A stretch of 64,000 nt of DNA. Origin: Curtobacterium sp. MCPF17_052. GTDB taxonomy: Bacteria; Actinomycetota; Actinomycetes; Actinomycetales; Microbacteriaceae. Location: positions 248,001 through 312,000 of the forward strand of contig NZ_QKSD01000001.1 in the NCBI RefSeq assembly GCF_003234085.1. The letters run 5' to 3'. Position numbers and translations under genes: made by a program. Positions within the stretch are counted from its first letter, which is position 1. Each line of letters opens with the position of its first letter. The notes below the pieces were generated by a model. It had not been told where the DNA came from, made no database searches, and saw only the letters and a program-made list of their open reading frames with translations. Shown here one piece after another: positions 53,092-63,464 of this stretch.

Positions 53092-53481
53092 CTACTCGGC
53101 GCTCGCGGTCGTGGCGGCCGAGGCCGACGCGTTGGCGGCCTTGCGGGCGGCACGGGCTTCGTCGCGCTGCTTCTGCGCGGCGACCTGGGCCATGCCCTCT
53201 TCGGCGCGGAGGACCTTGGTGCGCAGCACGGCCTCGGAGAGACCGAGCTGGCGGTCCAGCTCCTTGGCGGAGTCGGCGGACGACGTGAAGTTCACGACGG
53301 CGTAGATGCCCTCGTTCTTCTTCGCGATCTCGTAAGCGAGCCGGCGACGGCCCCAGACGTCCACGTTGTCGACGGTGCCACCGTCGTTGCGGATGACCGC
53401 GAGGAACTTGTCCAGGCTGGGAGCGACGGTGCGCTCATCGATCTCGGGGTCGAGGATCGCCATCAGTTCGTACTGGTGCAT
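53092..53481 (-). CDS. rpsF: 30S ribosomal protein S6
   Basis: A 129-aa protein: [40 protein letters not shown] (quoted in part: GRRRLAYEI), and an alanine/charged C-terminal extension. ATG 53481 follows GAGGAGGTGGG. It is the first gene of the operon. The long annotated open frame upstream is antisense-like and not part of it. Confidence 0.98.
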   Translation of the reverse strand: MHQYELMAILDPEIDERTVAPSLDKFLAVIRNDGGTVDNVDVWGRRRLAYEIAKKNEGIYAVVNFTSSADSAKELDRQLGLSEAVLRTKVLRAEEGMAQVAAQKQRDEARAARKAANASASAATTASAE

Positions 53482-53600
53482 GCGGAACCCACCTCCTCTG
53501 GTCTCAGCGGCCCCGGGCAGTTCCCGGGGCAGGAGGGTTGATGCATGTGCCTCGGCGCGCTGAATGCGCGCGAGACAACCTGCCCATCGTAGCGGACGGC
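53482..53600 (-). promoter_or_regulatory. rpsF operon leader
   Basis: The leader on the minus strand contains two hairpins, GCGCGC-N5-GCGCGC (53555-53571) and GCCCCGGG-N5-CCCGGGGC (53510-53530), before the ribosome site, and TACGAT (53585-53590) as a possible -10 box. A leader bound by S6:S18 is known in many bacteria; a match to that structure was not verified. Confidence 0.35.
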
Positions 53601-53626
53601 CTGGAGGCGCGCCACCGGTGGAGTGG

Positions 53627-55075
53627 TCAGCCTGCGTCGCGGGACGCCCACCACGTGCGGAGGCGCGCCTCGGCGTCCTCGGGTCCGAGCGGCCCCTCGT
53701 CCATCCGCGCTTCGAGCAGGAACCGGTACGCCTCGCCCACCGCGCGCCCCGGCGGGATGTCGAGGATCCGCATGATGTCGTCCCCGGAGAGGTCGGGACG
53801 CATGGAGTCGAGTTCCTCCTGCTCCGCGAGGACGGCGATCCGGGCCTCCAGGTCGTCGTACGCGAACCCGAGCCGGTCCGCCTTCCGACGGTTCCGGGTC
53901 GTGACGTCCGAGCGGGTGAGCTCGTGCAGCCGCTCGAGCTGGTCACCGGCGTCCCGGACGTAGCGACGGACGGCCGCGTCGGTCCAGGCGCCCTCGGTGT
54001 AGCCGAAGAACCGCAGGTGCAGTTCGATCAGGCGGGACACCGAGGCGATCGTGTCGTTGTCGAAGCGCAGGGCGCGGAGCCGCTTCTTCGCGAGCTTCGA
54101 GCCGACCAGGTCGTGGTGGTGGAAGCTCACGGCGCCGCCCGGCTCGAGCTTCCGGGTCGCCGGCTTGCCGATGTCGTGCAGCAGTGCGGCGAGACGCAGG
54201 ACCGTGTCGGGGGCGTCGCCGGGGTGGCGTTCGGCCTCGTACCCGATGGCCTGCGTCAGGACGGTGAGCGAGTGCTCGTAGACGTCCTTGTGGTGGTGGT
54301 GCTCGTCGATCTCGAGCTTCATCGCGGGGAGCTCGGGCAGGATCCGCTCGGCGATGCCGGAGTCGACCAGCAGCCGGATGCCCTCGACCGGGACCGCCGT
54401 GTTCAGGAGCTTCACGAGTTCGTCCCGCACGCGCTCGGCGGAGATGTTCTCGATCGAGCCGGCGAGGTCGGACATGGCGTCACGGACATCGTCGGAGACG
54501 GTGAACCCGAGCTGGGCCGTGAACCGTGCCGCGCGCATCATCCGGAGCGGGTCGTCGCGGAAGGACACCCGAGCCGCCTGTGGCGTCGCGAGGCGCTGCG
54601 CGAGCAGGTCCTCGACGCCGCCGTGGACGTCGACGAGTTCGCGCTGGGGGAGTCGGAGCGCCATCGCGTTGACGGTGAAGTCGCGGCGGAGCAGGTCGGC
54701 CTCGATGGTGTCGCCGAAGGTGACCTCGGGCTTGCGGGTCTCGCCGTCGTAGACGTCACTGCGGTAGGTGGTGATCTCGACCTGCTCGCCGCGGACCATC
54801 GCGGCGATGGTGCCGAACTGGCGGCCGACGTCCCAGGTCGAGCTGGCGAGGGGCTCGACGATCGCCAGGACGGCGTCGGGTCGGGCGTCCGTCGTGAAGT
54901 CGAGGTCGGTCACCGGACGGCCGAGGAAGGCGTCCCGGACGGGTCCGCCGACGAGCGCGAGCTCGTGACCGGCGGCGGCGAACGCCCGTGCGAGGACGTC
55001 GACGGTGTCGGTGGCGGCGAGTGCGTCGAGTCGCTCGACGGCCTGGGCTACGGACTGCATGACGCCGTCGATCAT
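53627..55075 (-). CDS. cca: CCA tRNA nucleotidyltransferase
   Basis: A 482-aa enzyme that adds or repairs the 3' CCA of tRNAs. [22 protein letters not shown] is the nucleotidyltransferase motif with the metal aspartates (quoted in part: [15 protein letters not shown]). [22 protein letters not shown] and RFTAQLGF are the head and neck. A C-terminal HD domain follows ([19 protein letters not shown]). The start is taken as 55075, with 55060 possible. The order matches pcnA before the MurJ locus in mycobacteria. Confidence 0.95.
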   Translation of the reverse strand: MIDGVMQSVAQAVERLDALAATDTVDVLARAFAAAGHELALVGGPVRDAFLGRPVTDLDFTTDARPDAVLAIVEPLASSTWDVGRQFGTIAAMVRGEQVEITTYRSDVYDGETRKPEVTFGDTIEADLLRRDFTVNAMALRLPQRELVDVHGGVEDLLAQRLATPQAARVSFRDDPLRMMRAARFTAQLGFTVSDDVRDAMSDLAGSIENISAERVRDELVKLLNTAVPVEGIRLLVDSGIAERILPELPAMKLEIDEHHHHKDVYEHSLTVLTQAIGYEAERHPGDAPDTVLRLAALLHDIGKPATRKLEPGGAVSFHHHDLVGSKLAKKRLRALRFDNDTIASVSRLIELHLRFFGYTEGAWTDAAVRRYVRDAGDQLERLHELTRSDVTTRNRRKADRLGFAYDDLEARIAVLAEQEELDSMRPDLSGDDIMRILDIPPGRAVGEAYRFLLEARMDEGPLGPEDAEARLRTWWASRDAG

Positions 55076-55171
55076 CCCAGATAGTGGGCGCGAGCACCTG
55101 CGCGCTCGCCTGCTGTCATGGTCGCGCCTCATACACTCGTCGTGGCCCGCTGAAGACCAGGACCCTCCCAC

Positions 55172-58100
55172 ATGCAGATTCTCCGTACCGTGCTCGCCGC
55201 CGCCGCGTCCGCCCTGGTCGCCACCGGTCTGGTCATCGCGCCCGCAGCGGTGGACGTCGCCGACGCCGCGACCACCTCGAAGCCGGCGACGCCGGCGACG
55301 GCCCAGGCCGGCACCACGTCGGTCCAGGTGACCCCCTCCGGACGCGGGGTGCTCGACCTCGGCGACGACCTCTCGCTCTCCGTCACGGTGACGAACGACA
55401 CCGACACCGCGCTGCCCGCGGGCCGTGCGGACCTGGACATCATCCGGCCGGTGGTGGGGACGCGCGACATCCTCACCGACTGGCTCAACGACACCTCATC
55501 AGACGGTTACCCCGGTGAGCTCATGGACCGGGTGACGATCCCGGAGGTCCCGGCACACCGATCCGTCACGGTCGACTCGATCTCGGTGCCGTTCGCCGAC
55601 GTCCGTCTCGGCACGCTCAACCCCTTCGGCGCCCGACGCATCGCGGCCTCGTACGTCGCCGGATCGACCCTCGCGGTCGGGCGCTCCGCCTTCACCTGGA
55701 ACCCCGGGCCCGACCCCGCACCGGTCGACGTCGCGGTCGCGATGCCCGTCACCGTCCCGGCGACCGAGGACGGCCTGCTCAGCGCGAACACCCTGGCCGC
55801 CGACACCGCGCTCGACGGCACCCTCACGCAGCAGCTCGACGCGGCGGCCGGCCACAGCGTCGCCCTCGCCGTCGACCCCCGCATCATCGCGTCGATCCGC
55901 ATCCTCGGCGACGACGCCCCGAGTTCCGCGACGGCGTGGCTCGAGCGGCTCGAGGGCCTCCGGAACGAGAAGTTCCCGCTGTCCTACGCCGACGCGGACG
56001 TGACGGGGCTGCGCCAGGCCGGGCTGTCGGGCATCGCCGCGCCGATCTCCTTCGACCAGGCCATCGCCGCCGCCGTGGACGCCGACCGGTTCCCCGGGGC
56101 GACCCCGAGCCCGACCGCCACCGAGACCCCGGCGGACCCGGCCACGGACCCCGCGCAGGACCCGGCCGACCAGGGAAGTGGCAGCGGCAGCGGCAGCGGC
56201 AGCGACACCACGCAGACCCCCGACGACACCGCCACCGGACCGACCGACACCGCCAGCGCAGACGCGGCAGACGGCAACGGCAACGGAGCCGACGAGACCG
56301 ACCCCGCCACCATCCCTACCTCGGCTTCGCTGGTGTCCTTCCCCTGGACCGTCGACACCGTCGCCTGGCCCGTCGAGGGCACCGTCGCCGCCGACGACCT
56401 CCCCGCTCTGCGCACCGCCGGCTCCACCTCGACGATCCTCTCCAGCGGGAACACCTCCGCCGGCCGGGACACCACGGTCGCCGCCGCCGAGCAGGTCGGC
56501 TCCACCAAGGCCCTCGTGTCCGACCAGGGCATGTCCGACCTCCTGCGCCAGGCCGCCGACGCCCGCTCCGCACGGGCCACCGACCGCGCCGTGGCGACGC
56601 TCCGTGCCACCCTCGCCACCGTCGCCGTCCAGGGCAGCGCCACGGGCCCGGTCCTGCTGACCCTCGGCCGGTCCTGGCCGACCGACTCCGCCCGCCTGGA
56701 GCAGGCCCTGGACGCCCTCGAGGACACCGCCTGGATCTCGCCGACGGACTTCTCCACGGTCGTCGACGCGAAGCCGGGCTCGCTCACCCTGCAGAGCAGT
56801 GACGACGGCGCCGACCGGCTCACGGTCCTCCGGCGCCTGGTGCGGTCCGAGCAGGCGCTCGTCGACTTCGCCAGCGCGGTCACCGACCCGGTCCAGGTCA
56901 CGGCTCCGGCCCGCCTGCGGACCCTCGCCGCCGCGTCGAACGCCTGGCGTGCGGACACCGACGGACTGACGACGGTCGTGGACGGGATCGCCGCGGACCA
57001 CCGGGAGACCATCGGCAGCGTCGGGATCGTCAACTCGAGTGACATCACGCTGCTCGGTGACCGGTCCTCGCTGCCGATCTCGGTCCGGAACCGTTCCGAC
57101 TGGCCGGTCACGGTGTTCCTGACCGTCACGCCGTCGAACTCGTTCCTGCGCATCGAGCGGAACGCCGTCGAGGTCACGATCCAGCCCCGCTCCTCGACCC
57201 GCACCACCTTCCCGGTGCAGTCGGTCGCGAACGGCAAGGTCGCGCTGTCGATGGCGCTGACGAGCGCGAGTGGTGCCCGCATCGCCACCCCCGCCACGGT
57301 CGAGATCAACGTGCAGGCGCAGTGGGAGACCGTGATCACGGCCCTCGCCGCGATCGCCGTCGTGGCGGTCTTCGGCCTCGGGATCCTCCGCAACGTCCGC
57401 CGCCGCCTCCGTCGCCGCAACGGCGAGCCGGAACCCGAGGACGACGACCCCAACCGTCCCCTCGAGATCCAGCCCCCCGGGCCGGGCGAGCGTCCGCTGG
57501 CCGCCGACGTGTCCCGGTCTGCCGACGTGGTCCGACCTGCTGACACCTCCCGGTCTGGAGGCCCGGCCCCCGTCCCCGGGGCCGCCACCGCCATCGCCGT
57601 GGCCAGCTCCGGCACCGACACCGTCGGTGGGGACGGCGACCGTCTCGAGGACGCGATCGCGCGCGCCGGGATGGAGTCGAGCCTCCCGTCCGACCGAGAC
57701 GACCAGAGCGACCAGGGCGACCGACACGACCAGGGCGACCGCCCGCACCCCGAGGAGCCGACCATCAGCACCACCCAGCCCAGCGCCGAGGTCGACGCCG
57801 AACAGGGCGAGGGCCGCGGCCTCGGCCGGGCCAGCGCGATGCTGGCGGCGGGGACGATGATCTCCCGCCTGCTCGGGTTCGCGAAGACGTTCGTGCTCGC
57901 CTACGCGATCGGCCAGGCGAACTCCCGGTCCGCCGACGCGTTCGCCGTCTCGAACCAGCTGCCGAACAACATCTACGCGCTCATCGCCGGCGGACTGCTG
58001 TCGGCCGTGCTCATCCCGCAGATCGTGCGCTCGATGTCGCAGAACGGCGACGGCGGGCGGGCCTACGTCAACAAGATCGTGACCCTCGGAGGCTCGGTCT

Positions 58101-59437
58101 TCGTCGTCATCACGATCATCGCGACCCTGCTCGCGCCGCTCCTGGTGCGTCTCTACTCGGCGCAGGCGCAGGACGGCAAGGGCTTCTCGCCGGCCGCCAC
58201 CGACCTGGCCGTGGCGTTCGCGTTCTGGTGCCTGCCGCAGATCCTCTTCTACGCGATCTACTCGCTGCTCGGTGAGGTCCTCAACGCCAAGCAGGTGTTC
58301 GGGCCGTTCACCTGGGCGCCGCTCATCAACAACGTCATCGCGATCTCCGGCCTCGTCGTCTTCATCGCGATGTTCGGGAACCGCGCGGTCAACTCCGGCA
58401 CCGACGACTGGACGCCGCTGAAGATCGCGGTGCTCGCCGGCAGCGCCTCGCTCGGCGTGCTGGCACAGGCCGCGTTCCTGCCGTTCTTCTGGAAGCGCGC
58501 GGGCCTGACCTTCCGCCCCGACTTCCGGTGGCGCGGCGTCGGGCTCAAGGCGACCGGGACCGCCGCCGGCTGGCTCTTCGCGATGATCCTCGTCACGCAG
58601 CTCGCCGGCATCGTGCAGTCCCGCGTGGCCTCGCTCGGCTCGGGCAACGCCGGCAACGCTGTCCTGCAGAACGCCTGGCTGCTCTTCATGCTGCCGCACT
58701 CGATCATCGCCGTGTCGATCGCCACCGCGTACTTCACCCGGATGAGCCACGACGCCGAACGCGGCGACCTGGCAGCCGTCCGGCGCAACCTGTCGCTGTC
58801 GCTCCGGATCGTCGGGCTGTTCACGGTGTTCTCGTCGGTGGCGCTGATGGTGGTCGCCGCACCGTTCGGCCGGATGTTCGCCGCGGACTTCGACGGTGCG
58901 TTCTCGATCGGCGCCGTCCTGCTCGCCTACATGCCCGGACTGGTGCTGTTCAGCATGCTCTTCATCATCCAGCGGGTGTTCTGGGCGATGCACGACCACC
59001 GGACCCCGTTCTTCATGCAGCTCGTGCAGTCGGTCCTGTTCGTGATCGGTGCGCTCGCGGTCACCCTGCTGCCGGGGAACATCATCGGGCTCTCGCTCGC
59101 CGCGTGCACGACAATCGCCGGCTCGGCCCAGACGATCGTGGCCCTCGTCGTGGTCCGCCGTCGACTCGACGGCATCGAGGGTCGCATCATCGCGCGCTCG
59201 CACCTGCAGTTCGTCATCGCCGCAGTCGTCGCCGGCGTGGTCGGGTTCCTCGTTACGACGTTCTTCGGCGGGTACTCCCGCACCGGGTTCGCCATGTCCG
59301 ACTTCACGAGCGCGTTCATCACCGTGGTGCTCGCCGGCGCCGTGATGGTGGCCGTCTACTTCGCCGTGCTGGTCGTCGTCAAGAACGCCGAGGTCCGCAG
59401 TGCCCTCGACCTCGTGCGCGCCCGGCTCGGACGCTGA
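55172..59437 (+). CDS. murJ: DUF6049-MurJ fusion (lipid II flippase with extracytoplasmic domain)
   Basis: One frame of 1421 aa. Residues 1-33 are a Sec signal. Residues about 45-720 form an extracytoplasmic DUF6049-type region with a low-complexity insert (GSGSGSGSGS), followed by a membrane helix at 721-743 and a basic/acidic cytoplasmic linker (744-885). Residues about 886-1421 are a complete MurJ/MviN flippase (ASAMLAAGTMISRLLGF, QLPNNIYALIAGGLLSAVLIP in part, and 13-14 helices), which moves lipid II across the membrane. In mycobacteria these are two genes (Rv3909, Rv3910). No stop, internal ribosome site or frame change is seen at the joint. The mycobacterial pseudokinase tail is absent. 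Confidence 0.85.
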   Translation: MQILRTVLAAAASALVATGLVIAPAAVDVADAATTSKPATPATAQAGTTSVQVTPSGRGVLDLGDDLSLSVTVTNDTDTALPAGRADLDIIRPVVGTRDILTDWLNDTSSDGYPGELMDRVTIPEVPAHRSVTVDSISVPFADVRLGTLNPFGARRIAASYVAGSTLAVGRSAFTWNPGPDPAPVDVAVAMPVTVPATEDGLLSANTLAADTALDGTLTQQLDAAAGHSVALAVDPRIIASIRILGDDAPSSATAWLERLEGLRNEKFPLSYADADVTGLRQAGLSGIAAPISFDQAIAAAVDADRFPGATPSPTATETPADPATDPAQDPADQGSGSGSGSGSDTTQTPDDTATGPTDTASADAADGNGNGADETDPATIPTSASLVSFPWTVDTVAWPVEGTVAADDLPALRTAGSTSTILSSGNTSAGRDTTVAAAEQVGSTKALVSDQGMSDLLRQAADARSARATDRAVATLRATLATVAVQGSATGPVLLTLGRSWPTDSARLEQALDALEDTAWISPTDFSTVVDAKPGSLTLQSSDDGADRLTVLRRLVRSEQALVDFASAVTDPVQVTAPARLRTLAAASNAWRADTDGLTTVVDGIAADHRETIGSVGIVNSSDITLLGDRSSLPISVRNRSDWPVTVFLTVTPSNSFLRIERNAVEVTIQPRSSTRTTFPVQSVANGKVALSMALTSASGARIATPATVEINVQAQWETVITALAAIAVVAVFGLGILRNVRRRLRRRNGEPEPEDDDPNRPLEIQPPGPGERPLAADVSRSADVVRPADTSRSGGPAPVPGAATAIAVASSGTDTVGGDGDRLEDAIARAGMESSLPSDRDDQSDQGDRHDQGDRPHPEEPTISTTQPSAEVDAEQGEGRGLGRASAMLAAGTMISRLLGFAKTFVLAYAIGQANSRSADAFAVSNQLPNNIYALIAGGLLSAVLIPQIVRSMSQNGDGGRAYVNKIVTLGGSVFVVITIIATLLAPLLVRLYSAQAQDGKGFSPAATDLAVAFAFWCLPQILFYAIYSLLGEVLNAKQVFGPFTWAPLINNVIAISGLVVFIAMFGNRAVNSGTDDWTPLKIAVLAGSASLGVLAQAAFLPFFWKRAGLTFRPDFRWRGVGLKATGTAAGWLFAMILVTQLAGIVQSRVASLGSGNAGNAVLQNAWLLFMLPHSIIAVSIATAYFTRMSHDAERGDLAAVRRNLSLSLRIVGLFTVFSSVALMVVAAPFGRMFAADFDGAFSIGAVLLAYMPGLVLFSMLFIIQRVFWAMHDHRTPFFMQLVQSVLFVIGALAVTLLPGNIIGLSLAACTTIAGSAQTIVALVVVRRRLDGIEGRIIARSHLQFVIAAVVAGVVGFLVTTFFGGYSRTGFAMSDFTSAFITVVLAGAVMVAVYFAVLVVVKNAEVRSALDLVRARLGR

Positions 59438-59515
59438 CCGCGGAGCCAGTCCCGGGAATGGGGCGCAGCTACCATGGGTTGACCCGGTCAGCAAGCAACG
59501 GAAGGGCAGTCACGC

Positions 59516-60511
59516 ATGCGCGAGCTCATCATCATCGGTTCCGGTCCCGCCGGGTTCACGGCCGGCATCTACGCCGCGCGCGCTGAGCTGAAGCCGCTCA
59601 TCGTCGCCTCGAGTGTCGAGACCGGCGGTGAACTCACCAAGACCACCGAGGTCGAGAACTTCCCGGGCTTCCCCGAGGGCGTCCAGGGCCCCGACCTCAT
59701 GATCAAGATGCAGGAACAGGCCGAGAAGTTCGGTGCCGAGGTCCTGTACGACGACGCCGTCTCGGTCGACCTCACCGGCCAGGTCAAGAAGGTCACGGTC
59801 GGCTCCGGCGAGACGTACGAGGCCCTCACGGTCATCTACGCCACCGGTTCCGCGTACCGCCACCTCGGCCTCGCCGACGAAGAGCGTCTCTCCGGCCACG
59901 GCGTCTCCTGGTGCGCCACGTGCGACGGGTTCTTCTTCCGTCAGAAGAACATCGCCGTCGTCGGCGGTGGCGACTCCGCGATGGAAGAGGCCACCTTCCT
60001 CACCCGCTTCGCCGACAAGGTGACGGTCATCCACCGCGGGGACTCCCTGCGCGCGTCGAAGATCATGCAGGACCGCGCGATGAACGACCCGAAGATCGAG
60101 TTCGCGTGGAACAAGGAAGTCACCGGCATCACGGGTGGCTCCGCTGTCGAAGGCGTCACGCTCAAGGACACCGTGACCGGGGAAGAGTCCTCGCTCGCCC
60201 TGGACGGTCTGTTCATCGCGATCGGCAACGACCCGCGCACGCACCTGGTGCACGGTCAGCTCGAGATCGCCCCCGAAGGCACGCTCGCCGTCGAGGGCCG
60301 CTCGTCCCGCGCCGTCGGCGTCCCGGGTGTCTTCATCGCCGGTGACGTGCTCGACCCGACCTACCGACAGGCGATCACCGCCGCGGGCTCGGGTGCGGTC
60401 GCAGCCCTCGACGCCGAGAAGTACCTCGCCGACCTCGACCGCGACCTCACCGACCAGGCCGAGGGCGTCACCCCGACCGAGGCGATCATCGACGTCACCG
60501 CCCGGGTCTGA
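59516..60511 (+). CDS. trxB: Thioredoxin-disulfide reductase
   Basis: A 331-aa FAD enzyme: GSGPAGFTAGIYAARAEL binds FAD, WCATCDGFF carries the redox cysteines, GGGDSAMEEA binds NADPH and GVFIAGDVLDPTYRQA closes the FAD site. It reduces the thioredoxin encoded 85 bp downstream. The sigM gene found before trxB in mycobacteria is absent. Confidence 0.97.
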   Translation: MRELIIIGSGPAGFTAGIYAARAELKPLIVASSVETGGELTKTTEVENFPGFPEGVQGPDLMIKMQEQAEKFGAEVLYDDAVSVDLTGQVKKVTVGSGETYEALTVIYATGSAYRHLGLADEERLSGHGVSWCATCDGFFFRQKNIAVVGGGDSAMEEATFLTRFADKVTVIHRGDSLRASKIMQDRAMNDPKIEFAWNKEVTGITGGSAVEGVTLKDTVTGEESSLALDGLFIAIGNDPRTHLVHGQLEIAPEGTLAVEGRSSRAVGVPGVFIAGDVLDPTYRQAITAAGSGAVAALDAEKYLADLDRDLTDQAEGVTPTEAIIDVTARV

Positions 60512-60596
60512 CCTGCGGCCCCTGCACGCCACGGGAATGTGCGCCGCCGCGTCCCCGTTCACCACACCGAACCGACTTCCCGTCGAAGGAGCAAAC

Positions 60597-60923
60597 ATGT
60601 CCAGCGCAAAGGCAGTGACCGACGCCACGTTCGAGGCCGAAGTCCTCAAGTCCGACAAGACGATCCTCGTCGACTTCTGGGCCGAATGGTGCGGCCCGTG
60701 TCGTGCGGTCTCCCCGATCCTCGACCAGATCGCCGCAGAGCACGCCGACAAGATCGAGATCGTCAAGCTCAACGTCGACGACAACCCCCAGTCGGCCATG
60801 AACTACCAGATCACCTCGATCCCCGCGATGAAGGTGTTCAAGGGTGGCGAGGTCGTCAAGACCGTCATCGGCGCCAAGCCGAAGCCGGCCCTCGAGGCCG
60901 ACCTCGCGGACTTCCTCGCGTAG
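60597..60923 (+). CDS. trxA: Thioredoxin
   Basis: A 108-aa protein with the active site WCGPC in ILVDFWAEWCGPCRAVSPIL, the cis-proline SIPAMKVFKGG and a final helix. ATG 60597 follows GAAGGAGC. It forms an operon with trxB. Confidence 0.97.
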   Translation: MSSAKAVTDATFEAEVLKSDKTILVDFWAEWCGPCRAVSPILDQIAAEHADKIEIVKLNVDDNPQSAMNYQITSIPAMKVFKGGEVVKTVIGAKPKPALEADLADFLA

Positions 60924-60944
60924 GACCCGCACCCACCGACCCGG

Positions 60945-60980
60945 ACGCCCCGTCCTCCATTCCATCGGAGGGCGGGGCGT
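60945..60980 (+). terminator. Terminator after trxA
   Basis: ACGCCCCGTCCTCC pairs with GGAGGGCGGGGCGT (one G-U pair) around 8 bases, 22 bp after the trxA stop. Confidence 0.8.
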
Positions 60981-60988
60981 TCGCCTGT

Positions 60989-61040
60989 CTGGAGGCCCGT
61001 CCAGCGTCCGCCGACCGGCGGACGCTGAGTGGGCCTCCAG
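60989..61040. terminator. Second long hairpin
   Basis: CTGGAGGCCC and CAGCGTCCGCC pair with their complements GGCGGACGCTG and GGGCCTCCAG, separated by 3-base internal loops: a 52-nt near-perfect hairpin directly after the trxA terminator and 114 bp before the aminotransferase start. Confidence 0.6.
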
Positions 61041-61154
61041 GCCGCAGCCCGGCCGCACACGGGCCACGGATCGTCGATCGGCCTGTGCGGGGGGACGACG
61101 GACGCCCGGCTGCATGTCGTACTGTGGCGAGAACGACCGAGTGGAGGAAACTCG

Positions 61155-62456
61155 ATGACGAACGGCAACAGTCTCGATCCCTGGTACGACTCCTACGCCC
61201 AGCGCACCGCCGGGCTGAGCGCCTCCGAGGTCCGAGCTCTGTTCGCCGTCGCGTCGAGGCCGGAGGTGGTCTCGCTCGCAGGCGGCATGCCCTTCGTCTC
61301 CGCGCTGCCCCGTGAGCTGGTCACCGGCTCGCTCGACCGCGTGATGGCCGAGGACTCCGCGATGGCGCTGCAGTACGGCGGCGGACAGGGCCTGCGGTCC
61401 CTCCGCGAGCACATCGTCAACGTCATGTCGCTCGAGGGCATCCGTGCCAGCGCGGAGGACGTCGTGGTCACCACGGGGTCCCAGCACGCCCTGGACCTCG
61501 TCACGCGGCTCTTCATCGATCCGGGCGACGTCGTCCTGGCCGAGTCCCCCTCGTACGTCGGGGCCATCGGTGTGTTCCGGTCGTACCAGGCCGAGACGGT
61601 CCACGTGGCGACGGACGAGCTCGGACTGGTCCCCGAGGCCCTGCGCGAGACGATCGCCCGTCTCCGGGCCGCTGGCAAGCGGATGAAGTTCCTGTACACG
61701 ATCCCGAACTTCCACAACCCAGCCGGTGTCACGATGAGTCGGGAGCGCCGCATCGAGGTGCTCGACATCTGCCGCTCGAACAACATCCTGGTGCTCGAGG
61801 ACAACCCGTACGGGCTGCTCTGGTTCGACGAGCCGGCACCCCAGGCGATCCGCTCGATCGACGACGAGGGTGTGGTCTACCTCGGCTCGTTCTCGAAGAC
61901 TCTGGCTCCCGGGTTCCGCGTCGGATGGGCGCTCGCCCCACACGCGATCCGCGAGAAGCTCGTGCTCGCGAACGAGTCGGCCGTGCTCGCCCCGAACTCG
62001 TTCGGCCAGTACGTCGTCAACGCCTACCTCGACGCCGCGGACTGGAAGGGTCAGGTCGACACCTTCCGCGGGATCTACGCCGAGCGCCGTGACGCCATGC
62101 TCTCCGCCCTGGGGGAGTTCCTGCCCGACCTCAGCTGGACCGTGCCGAACGGCGGGTTCTTCGTCTGGCTCACGCTGCCGGACTCCCTCGACTCGAAGGG
62201 CATGCTGCCCCGGGCAGTGAAGGAACTCGTCGCCTACACACCGGGCACCGCCTTCTTCGCCGACGGGCGCGGAGCCGGCAACATCCGGCTCTCGTTCTGC
62301 TACCCGACGCCGGAACAGATCCGGGTCGGGGTGAAGCGGTTGGCGTCCGTCGTCAACGACGAGCTCGAACTGGTCGAGACCTTCGGATCCGCCAGTCGCT
62401 CGAGCGCCTCGGTGAGCACCTCGACAGTCAGCTCCCCGCAGCCGAACATGCCCTGA
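61155..62456 (+). CDS. PLP-dependent aminotransferase (fold type I, MocR/AAD-like)
   Basis: A 433-aa aminotransferase: SLAGGMPFVSALP start, TTGSQHALDLVTRLFIDPGD, YTIPNFHNPAGVTMS, EDNPYGLLWFDE and SFSKTLAPGFRVGW with the Schiff-base lysine. There is no GntR domain, so it is an enzyme of the 2-aminoadipate/aromatic type. ATG 61155 follows GGAGGAAA. It is next to the D-Ala-D-Ala ligase (46 bp), as in other actinobacteria. The substrate is not readable. Confidence 0.9.
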   Translation: MTNGNSLDPWYDSYAQRTAGLSASEVRALFAVASRPEVVSLAGGMPFVSALPRELVTGSLDRVMAEDSAMALQYGGGQGLRSLREHIVNVMSLEGIRASAEDVVVTTGSQHALDLVTRLFIDPGDVVLAESPSYVGAIGVFRSYQAETVHVATDELGLVPEALRETIARLRAAGKRMKFLYTIPNFHNPAGVTMSRERRIEVLDICRSNNILVLEDNPYGLLWFDEPAPQAIRSIDDEGVVYLGSFSKTLAPGFRVGWALAPHAIREKLVLANESAVLAPNSFGQYVVNAYLDAADWKGQVDTFRGIYAERRDAMLSALGEFLPDLSWTVPNGGFFVWLTLPDSLDSKGMLPRAVKELVAYTPGTAFFADGRGAGNIRLSFCYPTPEQIRVGVKRLASVVNDELELVETFGSASRSSASVSTSTVSSPQPNMP

Positions 62457-62501
62457 CCAGGGCTTTCGTACCGATCAACGACATCCGCAGAGGATCGCCC
62501 C

Positions 62502-63464
62502 ATGGCCGAGTTCGCCAGCCGTCACGTCGTCGTCGTCGCCGGAGGAATCTCCCACGAGCGGGACATCTCCCTGCGGTCCGGTCGGCGGGTCGCGGACTCG
62601 TTGACCGGCTACGGGTGGCAGGTCGACCTGCGGGACGCGGACGCCTCGCTGTTGCCCGCGCTGGCCGCGGACCGGCCGGACGTCGTCTGGCCCGCGCTCC
62701 ACGGCGCGTCCGGCGAAGACGGCGCGCTCCGCGGCATCCTGGAGGCCCTCGACATCCCGTACGTCGGCTCCCGCTCGACGTCCGCTCGCCTGGCCTGGGA
62801 CAAGCCCACCGCGTCGGCACTCGTGTCCCTGGCAGGAGTCCGGACGCCGCGCTCGATCACCCTGTCGCACGACGTCTTCCGGGAACTCGGTGCCGTGGGC
62901 GTCCTCCAGGCCATCGCCGCGGAGCACCCCGTCCCGCTCGCGGTGAAGCCTGCACGCGGCGGCAGCGCCCAGGGCGTCACCCTGGTCGAGAACGCCGACG
63001 ACCTGCCGCGTGCAATGGTCGCTGCGTACACGTACTGCGAGGACGCCGTCGTCGAACAGCTCATCCGGGGCACCGAGATCGCCGTCGGGATCATCGACAC
63101 CGGTGACGGCCCGACTGCGCTCTCGCCGGTCGAGATCGTGCCCCGCAACGGGTTCTACGGGTACGAGGCGCGGTACAACGCGGGGGAGACGACCTTCTTC
63201 ACGCCCGCGCGACTCAGCGAAGAGCAGTCGCAGGCTGCTTCCGCTGCAGCAGTCCTGGCGCACCGAGCACTCGGGCTGCGCCACGTGTCCCGCGTCGACC
63301 TCATCATCGACGGCGCCGGCACACCGTGGTTCCTCGAGGCCAACGTGCTGCCCGGCCTGACCGAGACGTCGCTCGTGCCGCAGGCACTGTCCGCGTCAGG
63401 GTTCGACCTCGGGTGGACCTACGCCGAGTTGGCGGAGCAGGCCATCCGGGACCACTCGGCCTGA
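62502..63464 (+). CDS. ddl: D-alanine-D-alanine ligase family protein
   Basis: A 320-aa ATP-grasp enzyme. VVVAGGISHERDISLRSG is the first substrate loop, LHGASGEDGALRGILEALDIPYVGS the typical Ddl core (quoted in part: ALHGASGEDG, IPYVGSRS), KPARGGSAQGVTLV the ATP loop, and FLEANVLPGLTETSL the metal and D-Ala2 site. It would make the peptide end of peptidoglycan precursors. It may be a second Ddl, since the main one usually sits elsewhere; that was not tested. Confidence 0.88.
   Translation: MAEFASRHVVVVAGGISHERDISLRSGRRVADSLTGYGWQVDLRDADASLLPALAADRPDVVWPALHGASGEDGALRGILEALDIPYVGSRSTSARLAWDKPTASALVSLAGVRTPRSITLSHDVFRELGAVGVLQAIAAEHPVPLAVKPARGGSAQGVTLVENADDLPRAMVAAYTYCEDAVVEQLIRGTEIAVGIIDTGDGPTALSPVEIVPRNGFYGYEARYNAGETTFFTPARLSEEQSQAASAAAVLAHRALGLRHVSRVDLIIDGAGTPWFLEANVLPGLTETSLVPQALSASGFDLGWTYAELAEQAIRDHSA

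Noticed and set aside
55499..59494. 1331-codon open frame on the minus strand
   Set aside because: It is antisense to the DUF6049-MurJ gene, which shows clear family motifs; the long frame comes from high GC at third positions.
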